Below are positions 1 through 8,543 of a DNA stretch of 46,202 nt, one piece after another. The DNA lies in NCBI GenBank assembly GCA_934202525.1, contig CAKPYB010000026.1:1-46202 (forward strand), read 5' to 3'. The notes beneath the pieces were generated by a model. The model was not told the origin of the DNA, made no database searches, and was given only the letters and a program-made list of their open reading frames with translations. Position 1 is the first letter of the stretch. The number at the start of each line of letters is the position of its first letter. Source of the stretch: an uncultured Prevotella sp. (GTDB lineage Bacteria > Bacteroidota > Bacteroidia > Bacteroidales > Bacteroidaceae). The position numbers and the translations under genes are program-made.

Positions 1-90
1 GCCAAGGACGTGCTCAACAAGTTGCCTATGGAGTTTGCCGTAGAGGCACAGAAACTCCTGAGTGTTTCACTCGAAGGCACCGTTGGCTAA
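1..90 (+). CDS. sufB: SufB C-terminus (partial)
   Basis: The window opens inside a reading frame that runs without a break to a TAA at 88-90. The last 29 residues include PMEFAVEAQKLLSVSLEGTVG-like sequence, the usual end of SufB, the scaffold subunit of the SufBCD Fe-S assembly complex. The identity is supported by sufC, sufD and sufS following on the same strand. The 5' part lies outside the window, so length, start and promoter cannot be judged. In most Bacteroidota sufC follows sufB directly; here a small secreted protein gene is interposed. Confidence 0.85.
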   Translation, partial: AKDVLNKLPMEFAVEAQKLLSVSLEGTVG

Positions 91-114
91 GAATAATAAG
101 AAAGAGAGGTGGTT

Positions 115-498
115 ATGAAAAGAATGTTGTTGATGTTATTGTTAGTTGATAGCTTGAACTTAACGGCTCAAGACCTTTTCAATCATCAAAAAAATGGCTT
201 GACGGCACAGCAAGATTCCATTGTTGCATCTTTTGTTGCGAAATGCAAGCAAGAGCAAAATGTGTATCTTCGTTGTGGTCGATATTGTCAAGTTGATGAG
301 TCTGACCCTACATTGACTAAGTCCATTATGCAGACATCGAGTTATGTTCCGCAGATGAAGGGTAAGGTCATACGACCAGGTGAGTGCTCATTTTGGGTAC
401 TAGACCCTCCTTCGTTGTTTGTGCAATGGGGCTGGGAGAAGCCACCATCTTTCTTTGAAGAGTTATGTTCCAGTATTTTGAACGCATTTTTTAAGTAA
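115..498 (+). CDS. Small secreted protein of unknown function inside the suf operon
   Basis: I do not recognise a family. The protein is 127 residues from ATG 115; an in-frame GTG at 109 would add two residues, but ATG 115 starts a classic signal peptide (MKRMLLMLLLV, then a polar stretch and TAQ before the mature chain). The mature part has several cysteines (the pairs CGRYC and GECSF are visible) and aromatic-rich segments near the C-terminus (FVQWGWEKPPSFFEEL). The gene starts 24 nt after sufB and ends 4 nt before sufC, so it should be co-transcribed with them. Its codons look more A/T-rich than those of the neighbouring suf genes, which hints at later acquisition. An exported protein has no obvious place in cytoplasmic Fe-S assembly. 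It could be an insertion that uses the operon only for expression. Confidence 0.6.
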   Translation: MKRMLLMLLLVDSLNLTAQDLFNHQKNGLTAQQDSIVASFVAKCKQEQNVYLRCGRYCQVDESDPTLTKSIMQTSSYVPQMKGKVIRPGECSFWVLDPPSLFVQWGWEKPPSFFEELCSSILNAFFK

Positions 499-502
499 TA
501 AT

Positions 503-1258
503 ATGTTAGAGGTAAAGAATCTGCATGCTACTATTGCAGGCAAAGAAATATTGAAAGGTATCAACCTGACTATCAACGATGGTGAGATACATGCTATCAT
601 GGGACCTAACGGTTCCGGTAAGTCAACCTTGAGCGCTGTGCTCACAGGTAACCCTCTCTATACCGTAACCGAGGGCGAGGCTATCTTCAATGGCAAGAAC
701 CTCCTGGATATGAAGCCAGAGGACCGTGCCCGTGAAGGCTTGTTCCTCTCTTTCCAGTATCCGGTGGAGATTCCTGGTGTATCCATGACCAACTTCATGC
801 GTGCGGCTATCAATGCCAAGCGTGAGTATCAGGGTTTGGAACCATTGAACACAAGCGAATTCATGAAGCTGATGCGTGAGAAGCGCGAGTTGGTGGAGTT
901 GGACAGCAAGTTGGCTCGCCGTTCAGTAAACGAAGGTTTCTCGGGTGGTGAGAAGAAGCGCAACGAGATTTTCCAGATGGCTATGCTGGAGCCAAAGCTT
1001 TCTATTCTCGATGAAACCGACTCTGGTCTCGACGTGGATGCGATGCGTATCGTGGCTGACGGTGTGAACAAGATGCATACCGACAAGACATCTGCCATCG
1101 TCATCACTCACTACGAGCGTCTGCTCGATATGATTAAGCCAAGTGTGGTTCACGTACTCTATAAGGGTAGAATCGTGAAGACTGCCGGTCCTGAACTTGC
1201 CAAGGAGATTGAGGCTCGTGGCTACGACTGGATCAAGGCTGAAGTAGATGAGAAATAA
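503..1258 (+). CDS. sufC: SufC, Fe-S cluster assembly ATPase
   Basis: 251 residues, normal SufC length. SufC is the ABC-type ATPase of the cytoplasmic SufBCD scaffold; ATP binding drives rearrangement of SufB-SufD during cluster assembly. Visible motifs: Walker A GPNGSGKS at residues 34-41, Q-loop glutamine in LSFQYP near 85, ABC signature FSGGEKKRNE at 146-155, Walker B LSILDETDSGLD at 166-177, and the switch histidine in VITHYERLL. The LDETDSGLD form with D in place of P is typical of SufC. The ATG follows the preceding stop by 4 nt, and sufD begins 14 nt downstream, so the gene sits in the middle of a translationally packed operon. Confidence 0.96.
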   Translation: MLEVKNLHATIAGKEILKGINLTINDGEIHAIMGPNGSGKSTLSAVLTGNPLYTVTEGEAIFNGKNLLDMKPEDRAREGLFLSFQYPVEIPGVSMTNFMRAAINAKREYQGLEPLNTSEFMKLMREKRELVELDSKLARRSVNEGFSGGEKKRNEIFQMAMLEPKLSILDETDSGLDVDAMRIVADGVNKMHTDKTSAIVITHYERLLDMIKPSVVHVLYKGRIVKTAGPELAKEIEARGYDWIKAEVDEK

Positions 1259-1272
1259 TTAGGAGGATGGCT

Positions 1273-2616
1273 ATGCTTTCAGAAAAACAATATTTAGACT
1301 TGTATCAGTCTTCTTCGAGAATAATCAAGAAGAACAGTGCTGAGGTGCTCAATGCGGTGCGCGATGCTGCGTTTGAGAACTTCCGTCGCTTGGGCTTCCC
1401 TTCCCGAAAGGTAGAAAGATACAAGTACACAGATATGAGCGCCATCTTCGAGCCAGATTATGGCTTGAACTTGAACCGTCTGGAAATTCCGGTAGATCCA
1501 TACGAAGCTTTCCGCTGCGATGTGCCTAACCTGAGCACTTCGCTCTACTTCGTTGTAAACGATGCTTTTTATAACAAAGCATTGCCTAAAGTAGAGCTTC
1601 CGGAGGGCGTAATCGTGGACTCTTTGAACAAGATTGCTGCAGAAAACCCTGAATTCATCGGGAAATACTACGCTAAGATTGCCAAAATCGATGAAGATGG
1701 CATCACCGCATTGAATACATTCCTGGCACAGGATGGCTTGCTTATCTACGTACCAAAGAACGTGAAGGTGGAGCGAACCATTCAGGTCATCAATATTCTC
1801 CGTTCGGATGTTGATTTGATGGTAAACCGCCGTGTTCTCATCGTGATGGAACAGGGTGCTGAGGCTAAGTTCCTCTTCTGCGACCATGCAGCCGATGACA
1901 AGAACTTCCTCGCAACCCAGGTAATCGAGGCTTATGTTGGCGAGAATGCCAGTCTCGACCTCTATTGTCTGGAGGAGACTCATTACAAGAACCGTCGTGT
2001 CAGCAACGTTTATATCGAGCAGCAGGCTAACAGCCGTGTAAACCATAACGTCATCACCCTTCATAATGGTATCACCCGCAACCGCCTCGACCTCGTATTC
2101 AAGGGCGAGGGAGCTGAGTGCTTCTGCAATGGTTGTGTGATTGCCGACAAGAACCAGGTGGTTGATAACAATACGCTCATCGATCATCAGGTGGGTCATT
2201 GTACCAGCAACGAGCTTTATAAGTATGTACTCGATGGTGAGGCACGTGGTGCTTTTGCCGGTAGAGTGCTGGTTCGTCATGGTGCCCAGAAGACTATTTC
2301 TCAGGAAACCAACCAGAACCTCTGTGCAACGAAGACAGCCCGTATGTTCACCCAGCCGATGCTGGAGATTTATGCCGATGATGTGAAGTGTGCGCATGGA
2401 AGTACTGTTGGTCAGCTCAACGATGCCGCATTGTTCTATATGCAGCAGCGTGGTGTGAGCCGCGAGGAGGCTAAGTTGCTCCTTCAGTTTGCATTTATCA
2501 ACGAAGTCATCGACAAGATGGAGCTGGAGCCATTGCGTGATCGCCTGCATCATCTCGTAGAGAAGCGATTCCGTGGTGAACTCAATAAGTGTGAGGGCTG
2601 CAAGCTTTGCAAGTAG
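1273..2616 (+). CDS. sufD: SufD, Fe-S cluster assembly protein
   Basis: 447 residues from ATG 1273. An in-frame ATG at 1267 touches the AGGAGG at 1261-1266, leaving no spacing, while ATG 1273 is six bases beyond it, so 1273 is the better start. The C-terminal half carries the SufB/SufD beta-helix signature (HNVITLHNGITRNRLDLVF, GHCTSNELYKYVLDG, RGAFAGRVLV, the C.HGSTVGQL segment and QFAFINEVIDK). SufD pairs with SufB and SufC on the scaffold and helps iron acquisition. An oddity is the last nine residues, KCEGCKLCK, a CxxCxxC cluster outside the beta-helix core. It lies between sufC and sufS in the operon. Confidence 0.94.
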   Translation: MLSEKQYLDLYQSSSRIIKKNSAEVLNAVRDAAFENFRRLGFPSRKVERYKYTDMSAIFEPDYGLNLNRLEIPVDPYEAFRCDVPNLSTSLYFVVNDAFYNKALPKVELPEGVIVDSLNKIAAENPEFIGKYYAKIAKIDEDGITALNTFLAQDGLLIYVPKNVKVERTIQVINILRSDVDLMVNRRVLIVMEQGAEAKFLFCDHAADDKNFLATQVIEAYVGENASLDLYCLEETHYKNRRVSNVYIEQQANSRVNHNVITLHNGITRNRLDLVFKGEGAECFCNGCVIADKNQVVDNNTLIDHQVGHCTSNELYKYVLDGEARGAFAGRVLVRHGAQKTISQETNQNLCATKTARMFTQPMLEIYADDVKCAHGSTVGQLNDAALFYMQQRGVSREEAKLLLQFAFINEVIDKMELEPLRDRLHHLVEKRFRGELNKCEGCKLCK

Positions 2617-2652
2617 ATAATATCCTTTTAAAGGAGTTAAGTTCTTAAAAAT

Positions 2653-3867
2653 ATGTATGATATCAATCAAGTAAGAGCAGATTTCCCGATTTTATCGAGA
2701 AAGGTCTATGATAAGCCATTGGTGTATCTGGATAATGCGGCAACCACGCAGAAGCCATTGTGCGTGCTCGATGCCATGCGCGACGAGTATCTCAATGTAA
2801 ATGCCAATGTGCATCGTGGTGTTCACTATCTCTCTCAGCAGGCTACCGACCTTCATGAGGCAGCCCGCGAAACCGTGCGCAAGTTTATCAATGCGCCTAA
2901 GGTTGAGGAAGTCATCTTTACCCGTGGCACTACAGAGAGTCTGAATCTCGTGGTTTCATCGTTCTGCGATGCCTTTATGAGCGAGGGCGACGAGGTGATT
3001 ATCTCTACCATGGAGCATCACTCCAATATCGTGCCTTGGCAGTTGCAGGCTGCCAAGAAGGGAATCGCCATCCGAGTAATCCCTATCAACGATAAAGGTG
3101 AGATTAACCTCGATGAATTCGCCAATTTATTTACCGAACGCACCAAAATCGTGAGCATTGCCCAGGTGAGCAACGTGCTCGGTACGGTGAATCCGGTAAA
3201 AGAGATGATTAAGATAGCTCATGAGCACGATGTGCCTGTCATGGTGGATGGCGCTCAGAGTACTCCTCATTTTGCTGTGGATGTACAGGATATGGATTGC
3301 GATTTCTTCGCTTTCAGCGGACATAAGATTTATGGTCCTACCGGTATCGGTGTGCTTTACGGCAAGGAAGAATGGCTCGACAAGTTGCCTCCTTATCAGG
3401 GCGGTGGTGAAATGATTGAGAGCGTAAGTTTCGAGAAGACTACTTTCGAGAAGTTACCTTTCAAGTTCGAGGCTGGTACTCCTGATTATGTAGCTACCCA
3501 CGGTCTGGCAAAAGCCATCGATTATGTTTCTGCGCTCGGCATGGATAACATTGCCAAGCACGAGCAGGAACTCACCCGCTACTGTATGGAGCAGATGCGA
3601 ACCATCGATGGAATCAGGCTTTTTGGTGAGCAGGAAGGCAAGGATGCCGTTGTCAGCTTCTTGGTTGGTGATATTCATCACATGGATATGGGCACCTTGC
3701 TCGACCGTCTGGGCATCGCTGTACGTACCGGTCATCATTGCGCTCAGCCTTTGATGGACCGCTATGGTATTCTCGGCACCGTTCGTGCCAGCTTTGCCCT
3801 ATATAATACAAAGGAAGAAATAGATGCGCTTGTAGCGGGCGTAAAACGCGTGGCTATGATGTTCTAA
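2653..3867 (+). CDS. sufS: SufS, class II cysteine desulfurase
   Basis: 404 residues, standard for the SufS/CsdA group. The PLP enzyme takes sulfur from L-cysteine, leaving alanine, and carries it as a persulfide for the SufBCD scaffold. Visible: the N-terminal LDNAATTQKP, the EHHSNIVPWQ cofactor loop, DGAQSTPH, the Schiff-base lysine K225 in FSGHKIYGPTG, and the persulfide cysteine C363 in RTGHHCAQPLM. The short RTGHHC loop marks SufS rather than IscS. An AGGAG lies about 15 nt before the ATG, further than optimal, so initiation probably does not depend on it. It is the last suf gene; no sufE or sufU follows in this window. Confidence 0.95.
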   Translation: MYDINQVRADFPILSRKVYDKPLVYLDNAATTQKPLCVLDAMRDEYLNVNANVHRGVHYLSQQATDLHEAARETVRKFINAPKVEEVIFTRGTTESLNLVVSSFCDAFMSEGDEVIISTMEHHSNIVPWQLQAAKKGIAIRVIPINDKGEINLDEFANLFTERTKIVSIAQVSNVLGTVNPVKEMIKIAHEHDVPVMVDGAQSTPHFAVDVQDMDCDFFAFSGHKIYGPTGIGVLYGKEEWLDKLPPYQGGGEMIESVSFEKTTFEKLPFKFEAGTPDYVATHGLAKAIDYVSALGMDNIAKHEQELTRYCMEQMRTIDGIRLFGEQEGKDAVVSFLVGDIHHMDMGTLLDRLGIAVRTGHHCAQPLMDRYGILGTVRASFALYNTKEEIDALVAGVKRVAMMF

Positions 3868-3917
3868 AGATAAAGACTTTTTAGCCGCATACAGCGCACG
3901 TAAAATTCATCATAATT

Positions 3918-4526
3918 ATGTTAGAAAGTCATTATTATAAGGATATGGTAGAGGCTGGCTGTGATGAGGCTGGCCGTGGATGTTTGGCGGGCAGTGTATA
4001 TGCTGCCGCCGTTATTCTTCCTCCCGGTTATCAGAATGCCGAATTGAACGACAGTAAGAAGCTCACGGATAAGAAGCGCAAGGCGCTCCGCGTGCAGATA
4101 GAGCGTGATGCTGTAGCTTGGGCTGTGGGCATTGTTACTCCCGAAGAAATCGATAAAATCAATATCCTCAACGCCAGTTTTCTGGCCATGCACCGTGCCC
4201 TGGACCAGCTCAAGGTTCGTCCGGAGGCAGTTATCGTGGATGGTAACCGCTTCAAACCCTACAAGGATTTGCCTTATACAACCATCGTAAAGGGTGACGG
4301 CAAGTATCTGTCTATTGCAGCTGCCAGCATCCTTGCCAAGACCTATCGTGATGATTACATGGATGCGCTGGCAGAAGAATATCCGCAGTACGACTGGAAA
4401 GGCAACAAGGGTTATCCTACCAAGAAGCATCGTGCTGCCATCAGGGAATTTGGAGTCACTCCATATCATCGCATGAGTTACAATCTTTTAGGAACTGGCG
4501 AATTGAGTATAGATTTCAAGGATTAG
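3918..4526 (+). CDS. rnhB: Ribonuclease HII
   Basis: 202 residues, usual RNase HII length. The enzyme cuts the RNA strand of RNA-DNA hybrids and starts removal of single ribonucleotides from DNA. The active-site carboxylates are visible: D16 and E17 in GCDEAGRG, D108 in AVIVDGNRF, and an aspartate in the TYRDDYM segment near 145. [15 protein letters not shown] and GYPTKKH are family-typical. The residue after GRG is cysteine instead of the usual proline ([10 protein letters not shown]), outside the catalytic set. The gene starts 50 nt after sufS on the same strand and may be read from the suf promoter. A strong hairpin terminator follows at 4587-4639. Confidence 0.95.
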   Translation: MLESHYYKDMVEAGCDEAGRGCLAGSVYAAAVILPPGYQNAELNDSKKLTDKKRKALRVQIERDAVAWAVGIVTPEEIDKINILNASFLAMHRALDQLKVRPEAVIVDGNRFKPYKDLPYTTIVKGDGKYLSIAAASILAKTYRDDYMDALAEEYPQYDWKGNKGYPTKKHRAAIREFGVTPYHRMSYNLLGTGELSIDFKD

Positions 4527-4586
4527 AGGCTACAGATTTGGTCCTTTAATTTAAAACGAAGTTTGTTTTTTCTGTTGATTATTATA

Positions 4587-4639
4587 AACGAAAAGGAGGT
4601 AAATGCCATCGATAGGTATTTACCTCCTTTTCGTTTTTT
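4587..4639 (+). terminator. Strong intrinsic terminator between converging rnhB and GH28 genes
   Basis: A perfect 18-bp inverted repeat (4587-4604 and 4618-4635, core AAAAGGAGGTAAAT) with a 13-nt loop is followed by T residues to 4639. It ends rnhB. The A-rich foot of the left arm gives a short U-run on the opposite strand, so it may also stop the converging GH28 transcript. Confidence 0.85.
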
Positions 4640-4688
4640 CAGACAGATACGGAGAAAGTCTAATCTGTCTTTTATCATCAAGGCGATA

Positions 4689-6263
4689 TTAGAAATCGAG
4701 GGTGATACCCTTTTCGTCAATCTTCTTGTATGTCTTGTCGTTGACAGTCACATTCTTCGAGTTCTTTGCATCGAAGGTGTGATTCTTTGCACTAACCTTG
4801 ATGTTTTCGAGCTTCACGCCGTCAGTACGGTTGATGACGATACCATACTCAGCATTGTTTATCTCCATATCCTTGATGTGGATGTTGCTTACCGGCATCT
4901 CTGGGAGACCGTTGAAGTAAGCTGCACGACGGGCTGTGCGGCAGATGACATGGTTGATGTCGATATTGCGGAAGCAAGGTGTTGTCTCGTCTACCTTGAA
5001 CTTCTGTACCTTCTGGCTCTTAGCCTCATCGCCATCGTTGAGAACCTCAACGGCAGACTTGCCACCGTAATAGAGGTCGAAGGTGATGACATCTGTCTGG
5101 ATATCAAACATTGACATGTTGTCGATGTAGATATTCTCTACTACACCACCACGACCGCGGGTACTCTTGAAACGGAGACCTACATCGGTGCCGAGGAACT
5201 GGCAGTCGCTCACCTTGATATTCTTTACGCCACCACTCATCTCGCTGCCAACAACGAAACCGCCGTGCCCCTTGAATACGGTACAGCCGTTTACGATGAC
5301 ATTCTCGCAAGGAATGCTGCGCTTTCTTCCGTCAGCATCCTTACCGCTCTTGATGCAGATACCATCATCGCCTACATCGAAAGTAGAGTTGACGATAAGT
5401 GCATTCTTGCAGCTCTCCAGGTCAAGACCATCACCATTCTGAGCATATGAAGGGTTGCGGACCAATACATCTTCTATAAGAACGTTCTCGCACATCAGCG
5501 GATGGATGTTCCATGCAGGAGAGTTCTGGAAGATGACACCATTGAGCCAAACGTTCTTGCAGCTTACGAGACTGATCATTACAGGGCGGAGGAAACGCTT
5601 GATCTCGTTCCACTCTTCTTCTGAAGCTGGAGTCTTAGGCACATTCATGTTGGCACTGTTGTCTGCCTTCAATGCACCTTCTGATGGGAACCAGTAGTCA
5701 GTTCTCTTGAATGCACCGCCACGTGAAGTAATCTGCTTCCACTGGGCAGCGGTAACCTTCTGCTTCTTCAATGGGCGCCAGTATTCTCCGTTTCCGTCGA
5801 TGCACCCCTGACCGGTAATTGCCACGTTGGTAAGATGATGACCAGAGATAGGCGACTGGCAGCGGCGTGTATCCAGACCCTCGAATGATGTATCTACGAA
5901 AGGGTAGAGAGCATCATCAGGTGAGAAAAGGATGACAGCACCTTTTTCGAGATGCAGGTTGATATTGCTCTTCAATACGATAGGACCTGTGAACCATACG
6001 CCCTGTGGAACGATGAGTTTGCCGCCGCCTTTCTGAGTCAGCGCATCGATAGCCTTGGCAAAGGCTGTGGTACAGAGAGAAGAGCCATCTCCAATAGCGC
6101 CAAAGTCCTTGAGGTTTACCTCATTGGCTGGGAACTGTGGACGGGTTACCTTTTCCATCTGGAATGGCAGATTCTCGTAAAGAGCATCATACTTCTTGGT
6201 GTCGGTTGCCTGGGCACTTAGCGCCAACAAGCAAGCACATACCATGCTAAATAATTTCTTCAT
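4689..6263 (-). CDS. Secreted glycoside hydrolase family 28 (polygalacturonase-type)
   Basis: 524 residues with a signal peptide (MKKLFSMVCACLLALSAQA). GH28 enzymes hydrolyse galacturonic-acid linkages of pectin with a right-handed parallel beta-helix. The N-terminal DFGAIGDG and the GGGKLIVPQG strand are typical. The catalytic motifs are in order: NGDGLD at 276-281, DDGICIKSG from 299, GHGG at 332-335 and RFKS at 364-367. These supply the catalytic aspartates, the histidine and the substrate-binding R/K. The gene stands alone with its own promoter at 6310-6341 rather than inside a PUL. Exo- versus endo-action, or polygalacturonan versus rhamnogalacturonan, cannot be settled by reading. Confidence 0.9.
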   Translation of the reverse strand: MKKLFSMVCACLLALSAQATDTKKYDALYENLPFQMEKVTRPQFPANEVNLKDFGAIGDGSSLCTTAFAKAIDALTQKGGGKLIVPQGVWFTGPIVLKSNINLHLEKGAVILFSPDDALYPFVDTSFEGLDTRRCQSPISGHHLTNVAITGQGCIDGNGEYWRPLKKQKVTAAQWKQITSRGGAFKRTDYWFPSEGALKADNSANMNVPKTPASEEEWNEIKRFLRPVMISLVSCKNVWLNGVIFQNSPAWNIHPLMCENVLIEDVLVRNPSYAQNGDGLDLESCKNALIVNSTFDVGDDGICIKSGKDADGRKRSIPCENVIVNGCTVFKGHGGFVVGSEMSGGVKNIKVSDCQFLGTDVGLRFKSTRGRGGVVENIYIDNMSMFDIQTDVITFDLYYGGKSAVEVLNDGDEAKSQKVQKFKVDETTPCFRNIDINHVICRTARRAAYFNGLPEMPVSNIHIKDMEINNAEYGIVINRTDGVKLENIKVSAKNHTFDAKNSKNVTVNDKTYKKIDEKGITLDF

Positions 6264-6309
6264 CTATTTTCTTGGTTTGTTGGGTTATTATAATAAGCTA
6301 TTTCTTCTG

Positions 6310-6341
6310 CAAAGATAAATATTATCTTTTGAAAAGCCAAA
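6310..6341 (-). promoter_or_regulatory. Promoter of the GH28 gene
   Basis: On the minus strand TTTG (6338-6341), 20 bases, then TATCTTTG (6310-6317) match the Bacteroidota primary-sigma consensus. The start codon is about 47 nt downstream. Confidence 0.7.
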
Positions 6342-6436
6342 AATAGTAAGGCTTATTCTAAATAAATCGTTGTAAACGTTTTCGTGAAGTGGGGGATATG
6401 ATAAGATATAAGCGGATATATAATAAGGTATATAAA

Positions 6437-6467
6437 CAAAAAAAGGAGAGAAGTAAAACTTCTCTCC
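6437..6467 (-). terminator. Intrinsic terminator downstream of tRNA-Leu
   Basis: A perfect 10-bp stem (GGAGAGAAGT at 6445-6454 with its complement at 6458-6467) with an AAA loop. On the minus strand it is followed by a run of seven T at 6438-6444, directly after the tRNA 3' end. Confidence 0.85.
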
Positions 6468-6471
6468 ATCT

Positions 6472-6556
6472 TGGTACCCAGACCCGGGATCGAACCGGGA
6501 TGGATTGCTCCACTGGTGTTTGAGACCAGCGCGTCTACCGATTCCGCCATCTGGGC
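6472..6556 (-). tRNA. tRNA-Leu, anticodon CAA, with encoded CCA
   Basis: On the minus strand the acceptor 5' half GCCCAGA pairs with TCTGGGT before A-CCA. The anticodon arm is CUGGU-CUCAAAC-ACCAG, giving anticodon CAA, which reads UUG. A class II variable arm (UGGA-GCAA-UCCA) identifies leucine, and the T arm is CCCGG-TTCGATC-CCGGG. The CCA end is encoded at 6472-6474. Confidence 0.95.
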
Positions 6557-6712
6557 AAATACCACCTTGCTTATTTGCGGTTGCAAAGGTACTAATAATT
6601 TTTGAACTGACAAACTTTTTGGTGACTTTTTTTTCTAAAAATGCATTTTTAATGCAGAAACATTAAATTTTTGTTGTTTTTATAGTCCACTTTATTAAAT
6701 TTCAAGAAAATC

Positions 6713-6744
6713 TTTGGCACTTTCACGGATAATCACTAACTTTA
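6713..6744 (+). promoter_or_regulatory. Promoter of the mannose-1-phosphate guanylyltransferase gene
   Basis: TTTG (6713-6716), 20 bases, then TAACTTTA (6737-6744), one mismatch from TAnnTTTG. The ATG is about 40 nt downstream. Confidence 0.6.
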
Positions 6745-6785
6745 CAGATGAATTTTGAAAACAAACAAAATATTAGACTCAAGAT

Positions 6786-7874
6786 ATGAAGAGTAACGGA
6801 AATAATTATTGTGTGATATTGGCAGGAGGTAAAGGCCGCAGACTCTGGCCTTGCAGCCGCAGCAACTATCCGAAGCAGTTTGTCGACTTCTTTGGAGTAG
6901 GTCGCACCCAGCTTCAGCAAACCTTTGACCGTATGGCAAAGATTGTGCCTGCCGACCATATATTTATCAACACAAATGAAGAATATGTTCAATTGGTAAA
7001 GGAACAGTTGCCTGAGGTTCCTGCAGAACGAATATTGGCGGAACCTATTCATCGCAACACAGCCCCTAGCATGGCATGGGCCAATCATCGCATCTCGATG
7101 CTCAATCCCGATGCCTGCATTATCGCAACTCCTTCGGATCAGGCCATCTTCAATGAAGATGCTTTCCGCGAGAACGTATTGGAAGGTCTGGCTTTTGTGG
7201 CAGAACATGACCGCTTCCTGACGATGGGAGTGAAGCCAACCCGTCCTGAACCTGGATATGGATATATTCAGATGGGCGAAGCTATCGGCAACGGATTGTA
7301 CAAGGTGCAGTCGTTTACTGAGAAGCCGGAAAGAGAGTTTGCCAAGATTTTTGTAGAAAGTGGAGAGTTCTATTGGAATACGGGCTTATTCCTTTCTAAT
7401 GTGAAGTATCTGCGTGAGTGTTTCAGCAAGATTCTGCCTCCTGTACTCCGTGATTACGATAAACAGTATCCGGAATTCAGTGTGGAGACAGAGAACGCTT
7501 ACATGAAGGAGAGCTTCTCTTCTTATCCTAATATATCAGTAGATTTCGGAGTGCTTGACAAACCTAGCAATGTCTATATGATGAAGTGTGACTTCGGTTG
7601 GGCTGACTTGGGTACCTGGCACAGCATCTATGAGGCGATGCAGAAGAGCAGCGATGACAACGTGGTTATTGACAGCGATGTGATGATGGAGAATTGTCAC
7701 AATAATGTGGTCAAACTGCCTAAAGGAAAACTGGCAGTATTGAACGGACTGGACGGATTCATCGTAGCCGAGAATGACAATGTGCTGCTGATATGCAAGA
7801 AAGAAGACTCTTCTGCCCTGGTTCGCAAATATGTGAACGAGGTACAGATGAAGAAAGGCGATGAGTTTGTTTAA
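6786..7874 (+). CDS. manC: Mannose-1-phosphate guanylyltransferase
   Basis: 362 residues, the monofunctional form without the C-terminal phosphomannose isomerase domain of long ManC/AlgA. It makes GDP-mannose from mannose-1-phosphate and GTP, feeding GDP-fucose and capsule or glycoprotein glycan synthesis. The nucleotide-binding signature LAGGKGRRLWPCSRSNYPKQ (residues 12-31) is intact. Other family features are LAEPIHRNTAPS, the FTEKPE motif, FYWNTGLFLSN, and FGVLDKPSNVYMMKCDFGWADLGTW. It is a single-gene unit with its own promoter and a hairpin terminator. The symbol is by family; no neighbouring glycan genes help specify the pathway. Confidence 0.92.
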   Translation: MKSNGNNYCVILAGGKGRRLWPCSRSNYPKQFVDFFGVGRTQLQQTFDRMAKIVPADHIFINTNEEYVQLVKEQLPEVPAERILAEPIHRNTAPSMAWANHRISMLNPDACIIATPSDQAIFNEDAFRENVLEGLAFVAEHDRFLTMGVKPTRPEPGYGYIQMGEAIGNGLYKVQSFTEKPEREFAKIFVESGEFYWNTGLFLSNVKYLRECFSKILPPVLRDYDKQYPEFSVETENAYMKESFSSYPNISVDFGVLDKPSNVYMMKCDFGWADLGTWHSIYEAMQKSSDDNVVIDSDVMMENCHNNVVKLPKGKLAVLNGLDGFIVAENDNVLLICKKEDSSALVRKYVNEVQMKKGDEFV

Positions 7875-7900
7875 GCAAGAACTTATGAAATAAAGATATA

Positions 7901-7936
7901 AAAAGAGCTGCGAATCAGTTTCGCAGCTCTTTTTTC
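7901..7936 (+). terminator. Intrinsic terminator after manC, probably bidirectional
   Basis: A perfect 13-bp inverted repeat (AAAAGAGCTGCGA at 7901-7913, complement at 7921-7933), 7-nt loop, then T residues. It lies between two converging genes, and the A-rich left foot gives U residues on the other strand as well. Confidence 0.85.
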
Positions 7937-7955
7937 AGTTTGAAACTTCTTGCAT

Positions 7956-8357
7956 TTAAAGTTTCTTGAATTCTGTATAAATCTTATCAGCAATTTCCTT
8001 GAACTCTTCCTCAGTGAGCTTGAGATGCTCCTTGCGGAAGTTTACATCAGCCTCGCTGTTCATTGGGATGAGGTGGATATGGGCATGAGGAACCTCCAGA
8101 CCCAATACTACCTGAGCTACCTTCTTGCATGGGAAGGCTGCCTTGATGGCCTTGGCTACCTTCTTGGCGAATACTTCAAACTCAGCCAGGTCTGCATCCT
8201 CCATATCGAAGATGTAGTCCACTTCCTTGCGAGGAATTACCAGAGTATGACCTTTGCCGATAGGGCTAATGTCGAGGAAAGCATAGAACTTGTCGCTTTC
8301 TGCACACTTGTAGCTAGGAATCTCTCCTGCTGCAATCTTTGAAAAAATGCTTGCCAT
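7956..8357 (-). CDS. HIT family nucleotide-binding protein (HinT-like)
   Basis: 133 residues, normal for the HinT branch of the histidine-triad superfamily. Such proteins hydrolyse nucleoside phosphoramidates such as AMP-lysine or aminoacyl-AMP in the cytoplasm. The triad is HAHIHLIP at 91-98 (H91, H93, H95). The N-terminal SIFSKIAAGEIPSYKCAESD and the GHTLVIPRKEV segment are typical of HinT. It lies downstream of greA on the same strand but is separated by about 190 nt including a hairpin, so it is probably transcribed separately. The physiological substrate is not predictable. Confidence 0.9.
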   Translation of the reverse strand: MASIFSKIAAGEIPSYKCAESDKFYAFLDISPIGKGHTLVIPRKEVDYIFDMEDADLAEFEVFAKKVAKAIKAAFPCKKVAQVVLGLEVPHAHIHLIPMNSEADVNFRKEHLKLTEEEFKEIADKIYTEFKKL

Positions 8358-8487
8358 AATCGCTAATCAATTTATAATTAATAATTTATAATTTACAATT
8401 CATATTATATGATTCTCTTTTTGAAGTCGTTGCATCGGCAACTTTCATTTTCTATAGAGTATATCGGGTTGGCTTACATATAACATA

Positions 8488-8535
8488 AAAAGGAACCGTC
8501 ATACGGGCATCGCTGCCGATATGATAGTTCCTTTT
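8488..8535 (-). terminator. Probable terminator after greA
   Basis: Arms AAAAGGAAC (8488-8496) and GTTCCTTTT (8527-8535) enclose a loop that can fold further (CGGGCA with TGCCG). On the minus strand the stem runs into TTTTATG. It lies just past the greA stop. Confidence 0.6.
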
Positions 8536-8543
8536 ATTCCGTT

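Noticed and set aside
1294..2670. Long open frame (458 codons) antisense to sufD
   Set aside because: It mirrors the codon pattern of sufD exactly, has no family features and overlaps the start of sufS; it is a shadow frame.
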